A stretch of 64,000 bases of DNA from Bradyrhizobium sp. Ash2021 (lineage in GTDB: Bacteria; Pseudomonadota; Alphaproteobacteria; Rhizobiales; Xanthobacteraceae), in the NCBI RefSeq assembly GCF_031202265.1, contig NZ_CP100604.1, forward strand, positions 3,950,501 through 4,014,500, given 5' to 3'. This document shows, piece by piece, positions 37,064-45,161 of the stretch. The notes under the pieces were generated by a model. That model had not been told where the DNA came from. It did no database searches and saw nothing but the letters and a program-made list of their open reading frames with translations. The first letter of the stretch is position 1; each line of letters begins with the position of its first letter. The translations under genes and the position numbers were made by a program.

Positions 37064-37732
37064 TTGCAAGAGTTGCTCTCGAGGCTCTTGAGTGGATCTT
37101 GATTGCAGAAAGGTCTTATCGACAAACTCCCATCCATTTCGAACTGGAATTGCTTCTTGCGATTGTTGTGGGCTTTGTTTGGAAGGTTTTTTTGCTTCGG
37201 GAGGGGATAGAGACTGCGGCGCTAAAGGTGCGTTTCCGGGTAACGGAAATTGCCACCAGTCCAGCCCTGCAAGGCGTCTCTGATTCGAAAATGCATCGGT
37301 CGATATTTTCCATTCACGATGCTGCACGGACCAGTGCTCAGGCTGAAGCAAGATGCTCTTTTCGTTAACATTCAAATCCGCCCACACAAGTCCGCTGACG
37401 AGTTGGGGGTTGTCTTCAGCGCGCCCCTGAAAGGCTGCCCCCGACTGAATTGTCAGAAACAAATTGGAGCCACCATCATCGTAGCGGACGTCATTCATGT
37501 GAAGATGGCCGTGGAGATATATCGCGTTGAATTTTCCTAAGACGACTCGTATCTGTTGTGCATCGTGATCCGCCAGCCAGTGAAGTGGATGATGTCCCAA
37601 AACTATTCTGACGGCGGCGCCTTTAATGTTCGTCAACGCGTCTTCCAAAATATTTGGACCCAGCGTTAATAAGTGGCGGTCAGCGTCATCCTTAGAAAGC
37701 CACGCGGTGTTGACTCCGACAATGCCTATGCT
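37064..37732 (-). pseudogene. Segment 2: C-terminal half of the metallophosphoesterase and linker
   Basis: It starts SIGIVGVNTAWL directly after the IS, continues with motifs IV and V (IVLGHHPLHWL and YLHGHLHMND), and ends in a Pro/Ser/Gln-rich linker and REQLLQ at the second IS. The apparent upstream part of this open frame (to 37843) is IS sequence. Confidence 0.8.
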
Positions 37733-37816
37733 AGAGCCGGTCGCGGAAATCTGGACAGAACGATAAGTGGAATTTCTGCCTGACAGCGGCGATAATTGCC
37801 GTGAACAGGAGAGACC

Positions 37817-38125
37817 ATGAGCAGACGACCCCGGCGGAACCACTCACCGGCCTTCAAGGCGAAGGTGGCTCTGGCCGCCATCAAGGGCGATCGGACGATA
37901 GCCCAGCTGGCGGAGCATTTCGACGTTCACCCCAATCAGATTACGGCCTGGAAATCACAGCTTGAGGGCGGCGCCTCTGATATTTTCGGATCGGGGGGCG
38001 GGACGCCGGCCACGCCCGCGGTCGATGTGAAGTCGCTGCATGCCAAGATCGGGGAGCTGACGCTGGAGAACGATTTTTTAGAAGGCGCGCTCACCAAGGC
38101 GGGATTGCTGAGCGCAAAGCGATGA
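37817..38125 (+). CDS. IS3-family transposase OrfA (copy 2)
   Basis: The same 102-aa protein as at 35870-36178, including the T-TTT-TTA frameshift site (38074-38080). No difference between the copies was seen. Confidence 0.93.
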   Translation: MSRRPRRNHSPAFKAKVALAAIKGDRTIAQLAEHFDVHPNQITAWKSQLEGGASDIFGSGGGTPATPAVDVKSLHAKIGELTLENDFLEGALTKAGLLSAKR

Positions 38126-38949
38126 TCGACCGTAAGCACGATCTGTCGATCACCAAGCAGGCAGAGATTTTGAAGGTCAGTCGCGGCAGCGTGTACTATC
38201 TGCCGCGTCCAGTCTCTTCAGCCGACCTCGAGATCATGCAGCGTCTCGATCGGCTGCACCTGGAGTATCCCTTCGCCGGTTCGCGTATGTTGCGAGGCCT
38301 GCTGGCTTTGCAGGGGTGCAAGATCGGCCGCCGGCATGTGAAGACGCTCATGCGGCGGATGGGGATAGAGGCGCTCTATCGCCGTCCGCGCACCACCAAG
38401 CCCGAGCCCGGCCACAAGATCTATCCGTATCTGCTGCGCGGCATCGAGATCCGGCGGCCGAACCAGGTCTGGGCCATGGACATCACGTACATTCCGATGG
38501 CGCACGGCTTCGTCTATCTCGCCGTGGTGCTGGACTGGGCGACACGTCGTGTTCTGTCGTGGCGGCTGTCGATCACGATGGAGGCGGCCTTCTGCGTCGA
38601 GACCCTGGAAGATGCCTTGGCTCGCCACGGCAAGCCGGACATCTTCAACACCGATCAGGGCTCTCAGTTCACCGGCGCGGCGTTCACCGGCCTGCTCGCC
38701 AGCAATGGCATCGCCATCAGCATGGATGGCAAAGGGGCCTGGCGGGACAATGTGTTCGTCGAACGGCTGTGGCGCAGCGTCAAATACGAGGAGGTCTATC
38801 TGCGAGCCTACGAAACCGTCGGCGAGGCGCGACATTCGATCGGCCGGTATCTCGACTTTTACAACGGCCGACGTCCTCATTCGAGTCTTGACGACATGAC
38901 CCCGGATCAAGCCTACTTCGATCTTCCGCCGCTCCGCGCGGCGGCCTAA
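38122..38949 (+). CDS. IS3-family transposase OrfB, DDE catalytic subunit (copy 2)
   Basis: The same 275-aa protein as at 36175-37002, with all three catalytic acidic residues. The apparent identity of the copies implies recent transposition or gene conversion. Confidence 0.93.
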   Translation: MIDRKHDLSITKQAEILKVSRGSVYYLPRPVSSADLEIMQRLDRLHLEYPFAGSRMLRGLLALQGCKIGRRHVKTLMRRMGIEALYRRPRTTKPEPGHKIYPYLLRGIEIRRPNQVWAMDITYIPMAHGFVYLAVVLDWATRRVLSWRLSITMEAAFCVETLEDALARHGKPDIFNTDQGSQFTGAAFTGLLASNGIAISMDGKGAWRDNVFVERLWRSVKYEEVYLRAYETVGEARHSIGRYLDFYNGRRPHSSLDDMTPDQAYFDLPPLRAAA

Positions 38950-39010
38950 CCTCGGCAGAGGCTCCACTTATCGACGCGGAATTTTTGTTCAGACAACCGG
39001 GGCCAGCTCA

Positions 39011-39499
39011 GCTCTCGCCTCGGACAGCGCTCACATGAGAAAAGGCGGCTTCGTTGCTTGCGATCCATTTGCTGGGGCTGTTTGTCAGTTCTGACCTGAT
39101 GTAGTTTTCAAAGCGAGTGGCGAATTGTTCGCGCTGCTCCATTCCTTGTTCCGTGGGATCAAAAAGATGATCAGGAGCTTTCAGCACTTCTTGAGGATTG
39201 AAAAACTTGGACTTGTCCCGCTGAACATCGTGATTGCCAGGAATAGAGAAGATGCTCCCGCTCCAATCGTCGCCGAGCACCAAAATCAGGGGCAACAAGA
39301 ATGAATCGATAAATTCTTCGTATTCCTCGGCTTTGCCTTTGTTTGCTATATCCCCTGACAAGAAAACAAAATCAGGAATAAAGCCAGCCGCAATTCGCGC
39401 AGCGACGTTTCGGTGGATCTGTGAAAAGAGCTTTCGTTGACCGTAATTGTCTTTGCCGACGTGGAAATCCGATAAGTGCAACCACCTAATCGAAGACAT
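39011..39499 (-). pseudogene. Segment 1: N-terminal half of the metallophosphoesterase domain
   Basis: It carries motifs I-III (LHLSDFHVG, LSGDIANKG, SIPGNHDVQRD). ATG 39499 is preferred over the in-frame TTG at 39514; GGGGAA stands nine bases upstream. The frame reaches the IS3 copy at 39010 after AVRGES. Alone it would give a 163-residue truncated, metal-incomplete protein. Confidence 0.8.
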
Positions 39500-39766
39500 A
39501 AGGGTATTCCCCAATAAATTTAGTTGGACGTCTGAGTATCAAGTTTTCTGGTCCTAAGACTTCGCGACTGAAATCATTGCAACACGTTTTGATTGCATTT
39601 GGTCTTATCCGCAAGTCCTTTGTCAAATAGGAGTGCGGCTCGCTTATTCTCCTCTATGCAAAATGGACCCTCCGGGATTGTTACACGTCAACGCTTGGGA
39701 TGGATTAGCGGGGCGCAATCCGCCGCTCGACGACGATAGCCTGTTATCGATTGGTGCTACGCTAGC

Positions 39767-40192
39767 TCACCTTTCCTCCTCCGGATGCACCCACTTATAC
39801 GGCGTGATCTCGCGCCTCTCCGTCAGCTTGATCATGTGCACCGGCGGCGCGTAGCGGCCCTTGCGGCAGGAGCGGCATTTCAGCGACGCTTCCAGCTTCC
39901 ACAGCGGCGTGTCGCGCGGGCGGCGGATGGCGTCGAGCGGCAGGCTTGCGCGGGTGTTGCAGCGGTTGCACTCCACTTCAAGCCAGCCGAGGCCGCCGTT
40001 GAGGCATTGGCCGATCGTGGGCGAGGGCTGCGCCGGGCCGCCAAAACCTTCCATCCGGACCGACCAGGCTTCCGCCTCGGCTCGGTCGGCCGCGCGCACG
40101 GCCTTTCTGGCTTCCTCGCGCGCGCCTTCGGCGCGCATATTCGCGCCCATGACGCGGCCGCCCCAGATGACCTCGCGCGACTTGGTGCTCAT
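39767..40192 (-). CDS. Zinc-ribbon-like hypothetical protein
   Basis: The 141-aa product starts MSTKSREVIWGGRVMGANMR. After an Ala/Glu/Arg-rich helix (AREEARKAVRAADRAEAEAW) it has two CxxC pairs, ECNRCNTRASL and LKCRSCRKGRY, about 30 residues apart, consistent with a zinc ribbon. It ends ITPYKWVHPEEER. ATG 40192 is chosen because the longer frame to 40546 is antisense to the SRAP gene. It is divergent from the SRAP gene by 87 bp. A truncated relative of its 5' end occurs at 425-460. Function unknown. Confidence 0.7.
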   Translation of the reverse strand: MSTKSREVIWGGRVMGANMRAEGAREEARKAVRAADRAEAEAWSVRMEGFGGPAQPSPTIGQCLNGGLGWLEVECNRCNTRASLPLDAIRRPRDTPLWKLEASLKCRSCRKGRYAPPVHMIKLTERREITPYKWVHPEEER

Positions 40193-40279
40193 GGTCGGAA
40201 TTACAGCGAGCCTTGCGGCGTGAGGCAATACCACTAGGATTAGAGGCCCGGGACGCGTCCGCCCCACCAAGGCTCGCCG

Positions 40280-40942
40280 ATGTGCAATTTGTATTCGATC
40301 ACCACGAATCAGGAGGCGATCCAGCGGCTGTTCCGGGTGATCAACCGTTACGTCGGCAATCTGCCGCCGATGCCCGGCGTGTTTCCCGATTACCCGGCGC
40401 CGGTGGTGCGCAATGCCGGCGGCGAGCGCGAAATGGTGTTGATGCGCTGGGGCATGCCGCCGCCGCCGAAGACCGGTGGCCCGCCGGTGACCAACATCCG
40501 CAACACCTCGTCGCCGCATTGGCGCGGATGGACCAGGCCGGAACATCGCTGCCTCGTTCCGCTCAACAGCTTTGCGGAATATGCGCCGGAGCCGAACCCG
40601 GAGACGAAGAAGAAAGACGTGGTCTGGTTCGCGCTGAACGATGACCGCCCGTTGTGCGCGTTTGCCGGGATGTGGACCGAATTCAGAGGCGACCGCGGCA
40701 CGAAATCAAAACCGATCCCCGGTCCGCATCTGGTCTACGGTTTTCTGACGACAACGCCGAATGCGATCGTCGAACCGATTCATCCCAAGGCCATGCCGGT
40801 GATCCTGACGACGGACAAGGAGCGCGACGTCTGGCTGCGCGCGCCGTGGGACGAAGCGAAGGCGCTGCAGCGGCCGTTGCCGGATGACGCGTTGAGGATC
40901 GTGGCGCGCGGTGCGGACAAGGAAGATCAAGCGGCGGCATAA
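40280..40942 (+). CDS. SOS response-associated peptidase (SRAP, YedK/HMCES family)
   Basis: The 220-aa protein starts MCNLYSIT, so Cys2 becomes the N-terminal residue that crosslinks to abasic sites in single-stranded DNA. Other catalytic elements are present: the Asn in [11 protein letters not shown], the Glu in [10 protein letters not shown] and the His in [14 protein letters not shown] proteins shield abasic sites during replication. It is a single gene. Confidence 0.93.
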   Translation: MCNLYSITTNQEAIQRLFRVINRYVGNLPPMPGVFPDYPAPVVRNAGGEREMVLMRWGMPPPPKTGGPPVTNIRNTSSPHWRGWTRPEHRCLVPLNSFAEYAPEPNPETKKKDVVWFALNDDRPLCAFAGMWTEFRGDRGTKSKPIPGPHLVYGFLTTTPNAIVEPIHPKAMPVILTTDKERDVWLRAPWDEAKALQRPLPDDALRIVARGADKEDQAAA

Positions 40943-41292
40943 CGCGGGCGCCCGTAAAGTCCTTGGCGACAATTCTGTTCACGCCAGAAGAGCCGCCGCT
41001 TCGGAGCCGCCAGGCCGAGCAAGCGGAGTATGTTCGCTTGCTCGGCTTTGGCTCAGGTGCTGGCCCCTTAAATCCCCAGCAACAACTAATCTGCACCAAA
41101 TACGCGGGTTTGGTTATCCGTAGTCTTACTGGAGCGTATCCGAGGCATTTTCTCGCGTCGCTTAAGAGGTTCCCAGGCAAGCTCAAGGCATGAAAATGTT
41201 GTCCGCCGGGGCCGCCGCTGGATCGCTTTTTATATTGCCGACCAGATCCCGTACGACCGCCGCACAGTCCAGGTATTGCCCAAGCTCAGTAG
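40943..41292. other. Stretch without a convincing gene, upstream of a toxin-antitoxin pair
   Basis: A 76-codon plus-strand frame (40963-41193, TTG start) with segments such as FTPEEPPLRSRQAEQAEYV and KYAGLVIRSLTGAYP might be a remnant, but it has no ribosome site and no family that I know. Otherwise only the promoter of the toxin-antitoxin operon is expected here. Confidence 0.35.
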
Positions 41293-41339
41293 GACGCCAA
41301 TGGCGTCTTTTCTCTGGAGTTATGGACGCCAATGGCGTA
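41293..41339. promoter_or_regulatory. Twin palindromic operators of the toxin-antitoxin operon
   Basis: GACGCCAATGGCGTC at 41293-41307 and GACGCCAATGGCGTA at 41325-41339 are near-perfect palindromes 32 bp apart, about three helical turns. The second covers the toxin start codon. Paired sites like this suit cooperative binding by a dimeric HTH antitoxin, allowing autoregulation. Confidence 0.6.
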
Positions 41340-41682
41340 TACTTCTGGCGTGGCACGACGATTCATCACCGTGGCGGAAACGCCTCTGTTCATCCGCCAA
41401 TCCCAGGATATCTGGGACGACGCCGAACGGGAGGCCTTCATCGATTTCATCTCGCGGAATCCCGAAGAAGGGGACCTGATCCCCGAAACGGGCGGTGTGC
41501 GAAAGATCCGATGGGCGCGGCCCGGAAGCGGCAAACGCGGCGGGGCACGGGTGGTCTACTTTTATCATAGTGGCAACCGCCCGCTCTATCTGCTGATGGT
41601 CTACGTGAAGGCGCGTCAGGAGAACCTCACGGCGGAAGAAAAGAAGGTCGTTCGAAAGCTGGCGGCGATCTTGAAGAGCTGA
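41332..41682 (+). CDS. RelE/HigB-type toxin of a type II toxin-antitoxin system
   Basis: The 116-aa product has the family core AETPLFIRQSQDIWDDAERE, DLIPETGGVRKIRWARPGSGKRGGARV, VVYFYHSGNRPLYLLMVYVK and ENLTAEEKKVVRKLAAIL, as in HigB-2/RelE mRNA interferases. The start is uncertain: ATG 41332 lies inside an operator palindrome, and a GTG at 41350 is also possible. It precedes the antitoxin by 29 bp, the toxin-first order typical of HigBA. Confidence 0.88.
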   Translation: MAYTSGVARRFITVAETPLFIRQSQDIWDDAEREAFIDFISRNPEEGDLIPETGGVRKIRWARPGSGKRGGARVVYFYHSGNRPLYLLMVYVKARQENLTAEEKKVVRKLAAILKS

Positions 41683-41711
41683 GTGACGGGCGAAAGGAAG
41701 GAACAAGAGAC

Positions 41712-42005
41712 ATGGGAAAGTTTGGAAAGGAACTGATTGAGAGCATGCAGCAGGCGGCAAAGCATGCCGCGGGCAAGAAGGTGCGCGGATTGCGCGTGTC
41801 CAAGGTCGAGTTGCCGGACGTGAAAGCCATCCGTCTTTCGCTGCGGATGTCGCAACATCACTTCGCCGCGGCGTATCGTATTCCGCTGCCCACGCTGAAA
41901 AACTGGGAGCAAGGACGGCGCATGCCGGATGCGCCTGCTGCCGCCTATCTGCTGGCGATCAAGCGGCGTCCGAAGGAAATCATGGAAGCCGTCGCGCGGC
42001 CATGA
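41712..42005 (+). CDS. HTH (Xre-type) antitoxin of the toxin-antitoxin pair
   Basis: The 97-aa protein has an N-terminal helical toxin-binding part and a C-terminal helix-turn-helix (VKAIRLSLRMSQHHFAAAYR then PLPTLKNWEQGRRMPDA), matching HigA-2 antitoxins. It should neutralise the toxin encoded just upstream and repress the operon through the palindromes at 41293-41339. A GGAAGGAA stretch lies upstream of the ATG. Confidence 0.88.
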   Translation: MGKFGKELIESMQQAAKHAAGKKVRGLRVSKVELPDVKAIRLSLRMSQHHFAAAYRIPLPTLKNWEQGRRMPDAPAAAYLLAIKRRPKEIMEAVARP

Positions 42006-42067
42006 TGGGCCGCCGTCAAAAGCGAACCGGTGAAAAAAATTCGGGCTACCCCCAAAGAGGCAGCGGC

Positions 42068-42092
42068 GTTCTCGCAATCGTCGTTGCGAGAA
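42068..42092. repeat. Perfect hairpin downstream of the antitoxin gene
   Basis: GTTCTCGCAA-TCGTC-GTTGCGAGAAC forms a stem of at least ten base pairs, 63 bp after the antitoxin stop. No T run follows, so an intrinsic terminator role is doubtful. It is the first of a series of hairpins to about 42860. Confidence 0.5.
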
Positions 42093-42119
42093 CCCTGAAG
42101 CGGCCGCATCATTTCAATC

Positions 42120-42299
42120 GCCGGACTTGCCCACTACAGGTCCGGCGTTAAGCCCCCAAATCGGCAGAGGCCTCAGCTCTTTCCCCAAGGGGCTGGGGCC
42201 TCTCCACGTTGTGGTGCCGGGAAGTGCGGGTTCTTTCCTGACCGCGGGCAGGAAAGCACGGTCCCACAGGGTTTGGGGGCTATCGGTGTGGGACCGTGC
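42120..42299 (+). ncRNA. Candidate structured RNA with pseudoknot potential
   Basis: Several perfect complementary arms overlap: GCCGGAC/GTCCGGC (42120-42146), AGCCCCCAAA (42151-42160) with TTTGGGGGCT (42272-42281), AGAGGCC (42166-42172) with GGCCTCT (42197-42203), CTTTCCTG (42233-42240) with CAGGAAAG (42249-42256), and the 12-bp GCACGGTCCCAC (42256-42267) with GTGGGACCGTGC (42288-42299). The long-range stem and the last stem interleave, so they form either a pseudoknot or two alternative folds. No known RNA family was recognised. Strand is assumed from the downstream terminator. No coding frame fits. Confidence 0.4.
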
Positions 42300-42943
42300 A
42301 GGCCTGATACTTTGGTTGGCCCATGCTTCAAGTCGGATTGACCGCGCTTGTTCCTAATGCCGCGGCCAGCCGTATTTGGAAGCCGGCGCAAATTCGATTT
42401 CGCTCCGCCGGAAGTCGCTATGTTAGGTTGCGCACAGACGCGGCGTTTTCTTCCGAATAGTCTCAAGCATTGCATCACATGAAACGGATACTTGCGATCG
42501 CCCGGCGTGACAGCGGGGCTTCTCGTTCGGCGCATTTGCTGAAGCTATTTTGGAGCGGCCCGAAGCGGGCCCGGTGAGACAAGTGCATCGGGGCGCTCCG
42601 GTGCACTCAAACTTACGGCCCCAGTTCTTCTCTGCTGGAGCCGTTTTCTTTTGTGCCCGGCGCAGGCCGCACAAACGGCCCCGGCGCGGGGGATAGGACC
42701 GTACCGGGACCGCCAACCTGTGGGAGGTTTTCTTCCGGCCGGGTCTTTGGGGGGCATTCAGCCGGAAGCGAAGGATTCGACGTTCGCGCCGTCGCCGGGT
42801 TCCAATCCCGGCGCGGGATCGCCGCTGAAAAAAGCGGTATCTGCGCTGGAACAAAAAATAATGTTCACTTTGTAACGCTGCCCCGGAACGATTCCCCGGC
42901 TTTCGGCATATCCATGCGGGGTTGGCAACCGGGGATAAGAAAA
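42300..42943. other. Hairpin-rich non-coding stretch
   Basis: It contains GGCCCG-AAG-CGGGCC (42557-42571), GTGCA/TGCAC around a GC loop (42583-42605), a terminator-like hairpin (42615-42652), CTTCCGGC/GCCGGAAG (42732-42769) and CCGGG-TTCCAAT-CCCGG (42794-42812). No convincing gene. The T-arm-like last hairpin has no matching acceptor stem. Confidence 0.4.
42615..42652 (+). terminator. Terminator-like hairpin
   Basis: ACGGCCCCAG and CTGGAGCCGT pair with one mismatch around a 10-base loop, followed by a T-rich run (TTTTCTTT). It could end a transcript from the toxin-antitoxin operon or from the structured element at 42120-42299. Confidence 0.5.
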
Positions 42944-43126
42944 GTGGTCGGCAGGCAATACGTAAAGCGTCAAGCAACCATCCTTCTCAAATTCGCCCAG
43001 ACAACATCGGATCCGAAAGTGGCGGCAGCGCTGGTCGAAAAGGCCGCCGATCTCAAGGCGCGGGTGGAGCATGCGCCCGACCCAAGCCCTCACGCGCCGG
43101 ATGTCGAACCTATGCCACAGGGTTAG
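42944..43126 (+). CDS. Small conserved hypothetical protein
   Basis: From GTG 42944 the frame gives a 60-aa protein, VGRQYVKRQATILLKFAQTT, SDPKVAAALVEKAADLKARV, then a Pro/Asp-rich end (SPHAPDVEP). I recall short rhizobial proteins with the same start and Pro-rich end. It is helical and soluble, with function unknown. GGGGA about ten bases upstream may serve as ribosome site. The longer frame to 42653 runs through the hairpin-rich stretch and is not coding. Confidence 0.55.
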   Translation: MVGRQYVKRQATILLKFAQTTSDPKVAAALVEKAADLKARVEHAPDPSPHAPDVEPMPQG

Positions 43127-43306
43127 CGGCCAAAATTAATCCGCTGAAATCGGCCCGCCGGCGCGTTAGCAAAGTGTAAACCGCTGATCGACTGCGCACG
43201 GCATCCGCCGGGAAAACCGATAAATTCCAATCCAATGTCCTAACAAGACCTTCACGGGATACCCCGTAAATCTGATGACCAGCTAATCCCATGACGGATG
43301 GTCATC

Positions 43307-43582
43307 ATGACGACTGTTGATGCGCTCAGGGCAAAGGTGCAGCGCGAACCGCGGCGGCAACTGCAAAAGCACGTGGCCTGGCTCACGGTCGACGATGAGC
43401 TGACGAAGACCGAATGCGTCGTCATGGACGTGTCGCCGGGCGGCGCCAGGATCGTGACCGACGCCGAGATCGACGTCGCCGACCGGTTCAAGCTGGCGCT
43501 GGTGCCGGATCATCCGAAGCGCCAGCCCTGCGAAGTGGTCTGGCGCAGGGGCCGGATGTTCGGCATCAAATTCGTGCTCTGA
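43307..43582 (+). CDS. PilZ domain protein
   Basis: The 91-aa single-domain PilZ protein has the c-di-GMP motif with the arginine cluster REPRRQ near residue 11 and DVSPGGARI near residue 43, separated by the usual beta strands, and ends FGIKFVL. It likely acts as a small c-di-GMP receptor. ATG 43307 and ATG 43298 are both possible starts. Confidence 0.85.
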   Translation: MTTVDALRAKVQREPRRQLQKHVAWLTVDDELTKTECVVMDVSPGGARIVTDAEIDVADRFKLALVPDHPKRQPCEVVWRRGRMFGIKFVL

Positions 43583-43726
43583 TACCGCCGTAGGCCCACA
43601 TCCACTGATTTCTCAGGTCCAGCCCGGAAGTGGTTCATTCCTGTCGCAATTTGCTAGATGAATCTTGGCACGGCCTGTGCAGACATAAATCTGCCGGGGG
43701 GATTTCAGGAGCCCCGGTGACTGCCC

Positions 43727-43772
43727 AACGCCGCCGAGCGATCATATTCCGCTCGAGCGGCGTTGTTGTTTT
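43727..43772 (+). terminator. Long hairpin with T-rich tail (dispersed element)
   Basis: AACGCCGCCGAGCG pairs with CGCTCGAGCGGCGTT around ATCATATTC, followed by GTTGTTTT. It has terminator shape and is closely related to the palindrome at 557-592, which lacks the T tail. Confidence 0.6.
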
Positions 43773-44130
43773 CCGGGATGTTGAGCTGGTGCTGTTCTGC
43801 ATCCCGTGGCCGGGTGTTCCACGGTTTCCCGATTTGAGACGTTCGTGATTTGGGAGCAATTTCCGCCGGCAGCCGAAAAAGGCGGGCACATTCGAGATGC
43901 GCGCAGAAAGAAAATTGCCGAGCGCTTTCAACTTGATTTGCCCTGTCCAGTCCTCTTTGAGAAAATATTCCTCTTCCCATTACCCCCAAATCAGCATTAG
44001 AAATCCCGCGGTCTCATCCCCCACGAGGGGCGTATCCGGATCGTCACATACGTTGGGATGAGATGCGATGGACGCAGCAGCGTCGGGCGCGCAAGCAGAC
44101 TGCCAGTTGTGTGTGGGGCGGCCTTATCAG

Positions 44131-44214
44131 CGTCATTGCGAGGAGCGAAGCAATCCATGTTGCCACGCAAAGAAAGAATGGATTGCTTCGTCGCTTACGC
44201 TCCTCGCAATGACG
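44131..44214. repeat. Dispersed ~85-bp palindromic repeat, copy 2
   Basis: CGTCATTGCGAGGAGCGAAG at the start and CTCCTCGCAATGACG at the end fold back on each other, with CAATCCATG and ATGGATTG pairing inside. The same family as 10826-10911 and 54463-54545. Confidence 0.85.
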
Positions 44215-44254
44215 GCTCTGCGGTCGAAACGTCTCCAGCTGTTTGAAAACTGAA

Positions 44255-45161
44255 TCACTCCGCCGCCTCAATCCATTCCGCCGCCCCTCGCCACAGCGTG
44301 TCGCGATGCTCGGGGCGGAAGAAACCGAGATGGCCGATTTTGGCGGCGCCGGTAGCCGCCGGCGTCACCGTGATGATCTCGGGCTTGGTCGCGGTAAATC
44401 CCGAACACAGCAATTCGACCGCCGGCCGCGTCGCCTAGGGGTCGTCGGACAGGCACAGCGCCCGCAGCGCGCCCTTGTATTTCGGAAAGTTCTGCAACGC
44501 CGTGAGCGTGGGATCGCCGAGCAGATAGCGCGGGTTCATCACCCAGCCGACCCATTGCAGGAAGACATCCTTCGGCAGATCGTCACCCAGGCCGGCCCAG
44601 CCCGGCATGTAGCCGAGCGCGCGGGTCAGCGGGCTGCCTACGAAATTCAGCATCGCGTAGACGCGAAAACGCTCGGGGGAGGCCATCAGCTTCCAGTAGC
44701 CGGCCTGGGCGGCGATCAAAAGCGCGCGCGAAATCTCGGCATTGTTCGGCAGCAGGCCCAGCGCCTGGCCGCCGAAGGAATGGCCGACATAGGCGAACGG
44801 CAGCGCCTTGTAACGCTCACGCATCCACGACACCGCGGAGGTTACGTCCTGCGCGGCCCAATCCGACATCGAGGCTTTGAAGCCGACCAGCGATTTCGGC
44901 TGGTTGTATCCGGCCATCGCCTTCTGCCTGGAGTCGCCGGTGCCGCGGTAATCGTAGGTCAAGACCGCGCAGCCGCGCTTGGCGAGATAGCCGGCAAAGC
45001 CGCGGTAGAGCTTGCGCGGCACGGCGGTCGCCGAATTGATCAGCGCGGCATGGCGCTTGGCGCCGCGCGGCAAAAACAAGCGTCGCGGCCAGCGGATAGC
45101 CATCCGCCGCAGGCACGGTGATGTCGTCGGCAAATACGTCGTCCAAGCCCGGCTCGGCCAC
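44255..45161 (-). pseudogene. Alpha/beta-fold hydrolase, broken by a frameshift and a stop codon
   Basis: GTG 45161 has GGAGGAG upstream and gives MAEPGLDDVFADDITVPAAD, then YPLAATL. There a one-base change in a T-rich run (plus strand near 45072-45080) shifts the frame, which continues FLPRGAKRHAALINSAT, LTYDYRGTGDSR and the nucleophile motif YVGHSFGGQALGLLP. A TAG at 44435-44437 then interrupts SDDP-ATRPAVELL, probably replacing the Trp of DDPWAT; the frame continues to the natural end (HLGFFRPEHRDTLWRGAAEWIEAAE) at 44255. It was a serine hydrolase of unknown substrate; two lesions make it a pseudogene unless they are sequencing errors. Confidence 0.8.

Larger units (their letters stand above)
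37733..39010 (+). mobile_element. IS3-family insertion sequence, copy 2 (1278 bp)
   Basis: It appears identical in sequence and orientation to the copy at 35786-37063, and is flanked by the 3-bp duplication GCT (37730-37732 and 39011-39013). It splits the phosphoesterase domain between metal motifs III and IV. The two copies are 669 bp apart. Confidence 0.93.
34081..39499 (-). pseudogene. Metallophosphoesterase-P-loop NTPase fusion gene, broken by two insertion sequences and a frameshift
   Basis: Read on the minus strand from ATG 39499, three pieces join exactly in frame once each IS and one copy of its target duplication are removed: 39499-39014 (162 codons), 37732-37067 (222 codons) and 35785-34081. 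One extra C in a C7 tract (35446-35452) must also be dropped, giving about 951 residues. The phosphoesterase has all five metal motifs: SDFH (10-13), GD (49-50), GNHD (88-91), GHHP (208-211), GHLH (237-240). A Pro/Gln-rich linker leads to Walker A GAGGEGKST (~431-439) and Walker B VIVAIDEAH (D486/E487), then a winged-helix-like part and a helical, TPR-like C-terminus. The layout suggests a STAND-like conflict protein; this is inference. Base composition is less GC-rich than the flanks. Confidence 0.85.
43583..44254. other. Gene-free stretch with two repeat elements
   Basis: Apart from the hairpin at 43727-43772 and the dispersed palindrome at 44131-44214 (both listed), I see no gene. The plus-strand frame at 43806-44000 and those covering 44058-44253 are repeat-derived or unsupported. 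Confidence 0.4.

Noticed and set aside
42773..42812. GGATTCGACG plus a T-arm-like hairpin, suggesting tmRNA or tRNA
   Set aside because: In a permuted alphaproteobacterial tmRNA the T-arm should precede the GGATTCGACG motif, no tag codons resembling ANDN were found, and no acceptor stem pairs around the hairpin.
42653..43126. Full 157-codon frame covering the small gene at 42944
   Set aside because: The first two thirds run through perfect hairpins and have no protein-like composition; only the last 60 codons look real.
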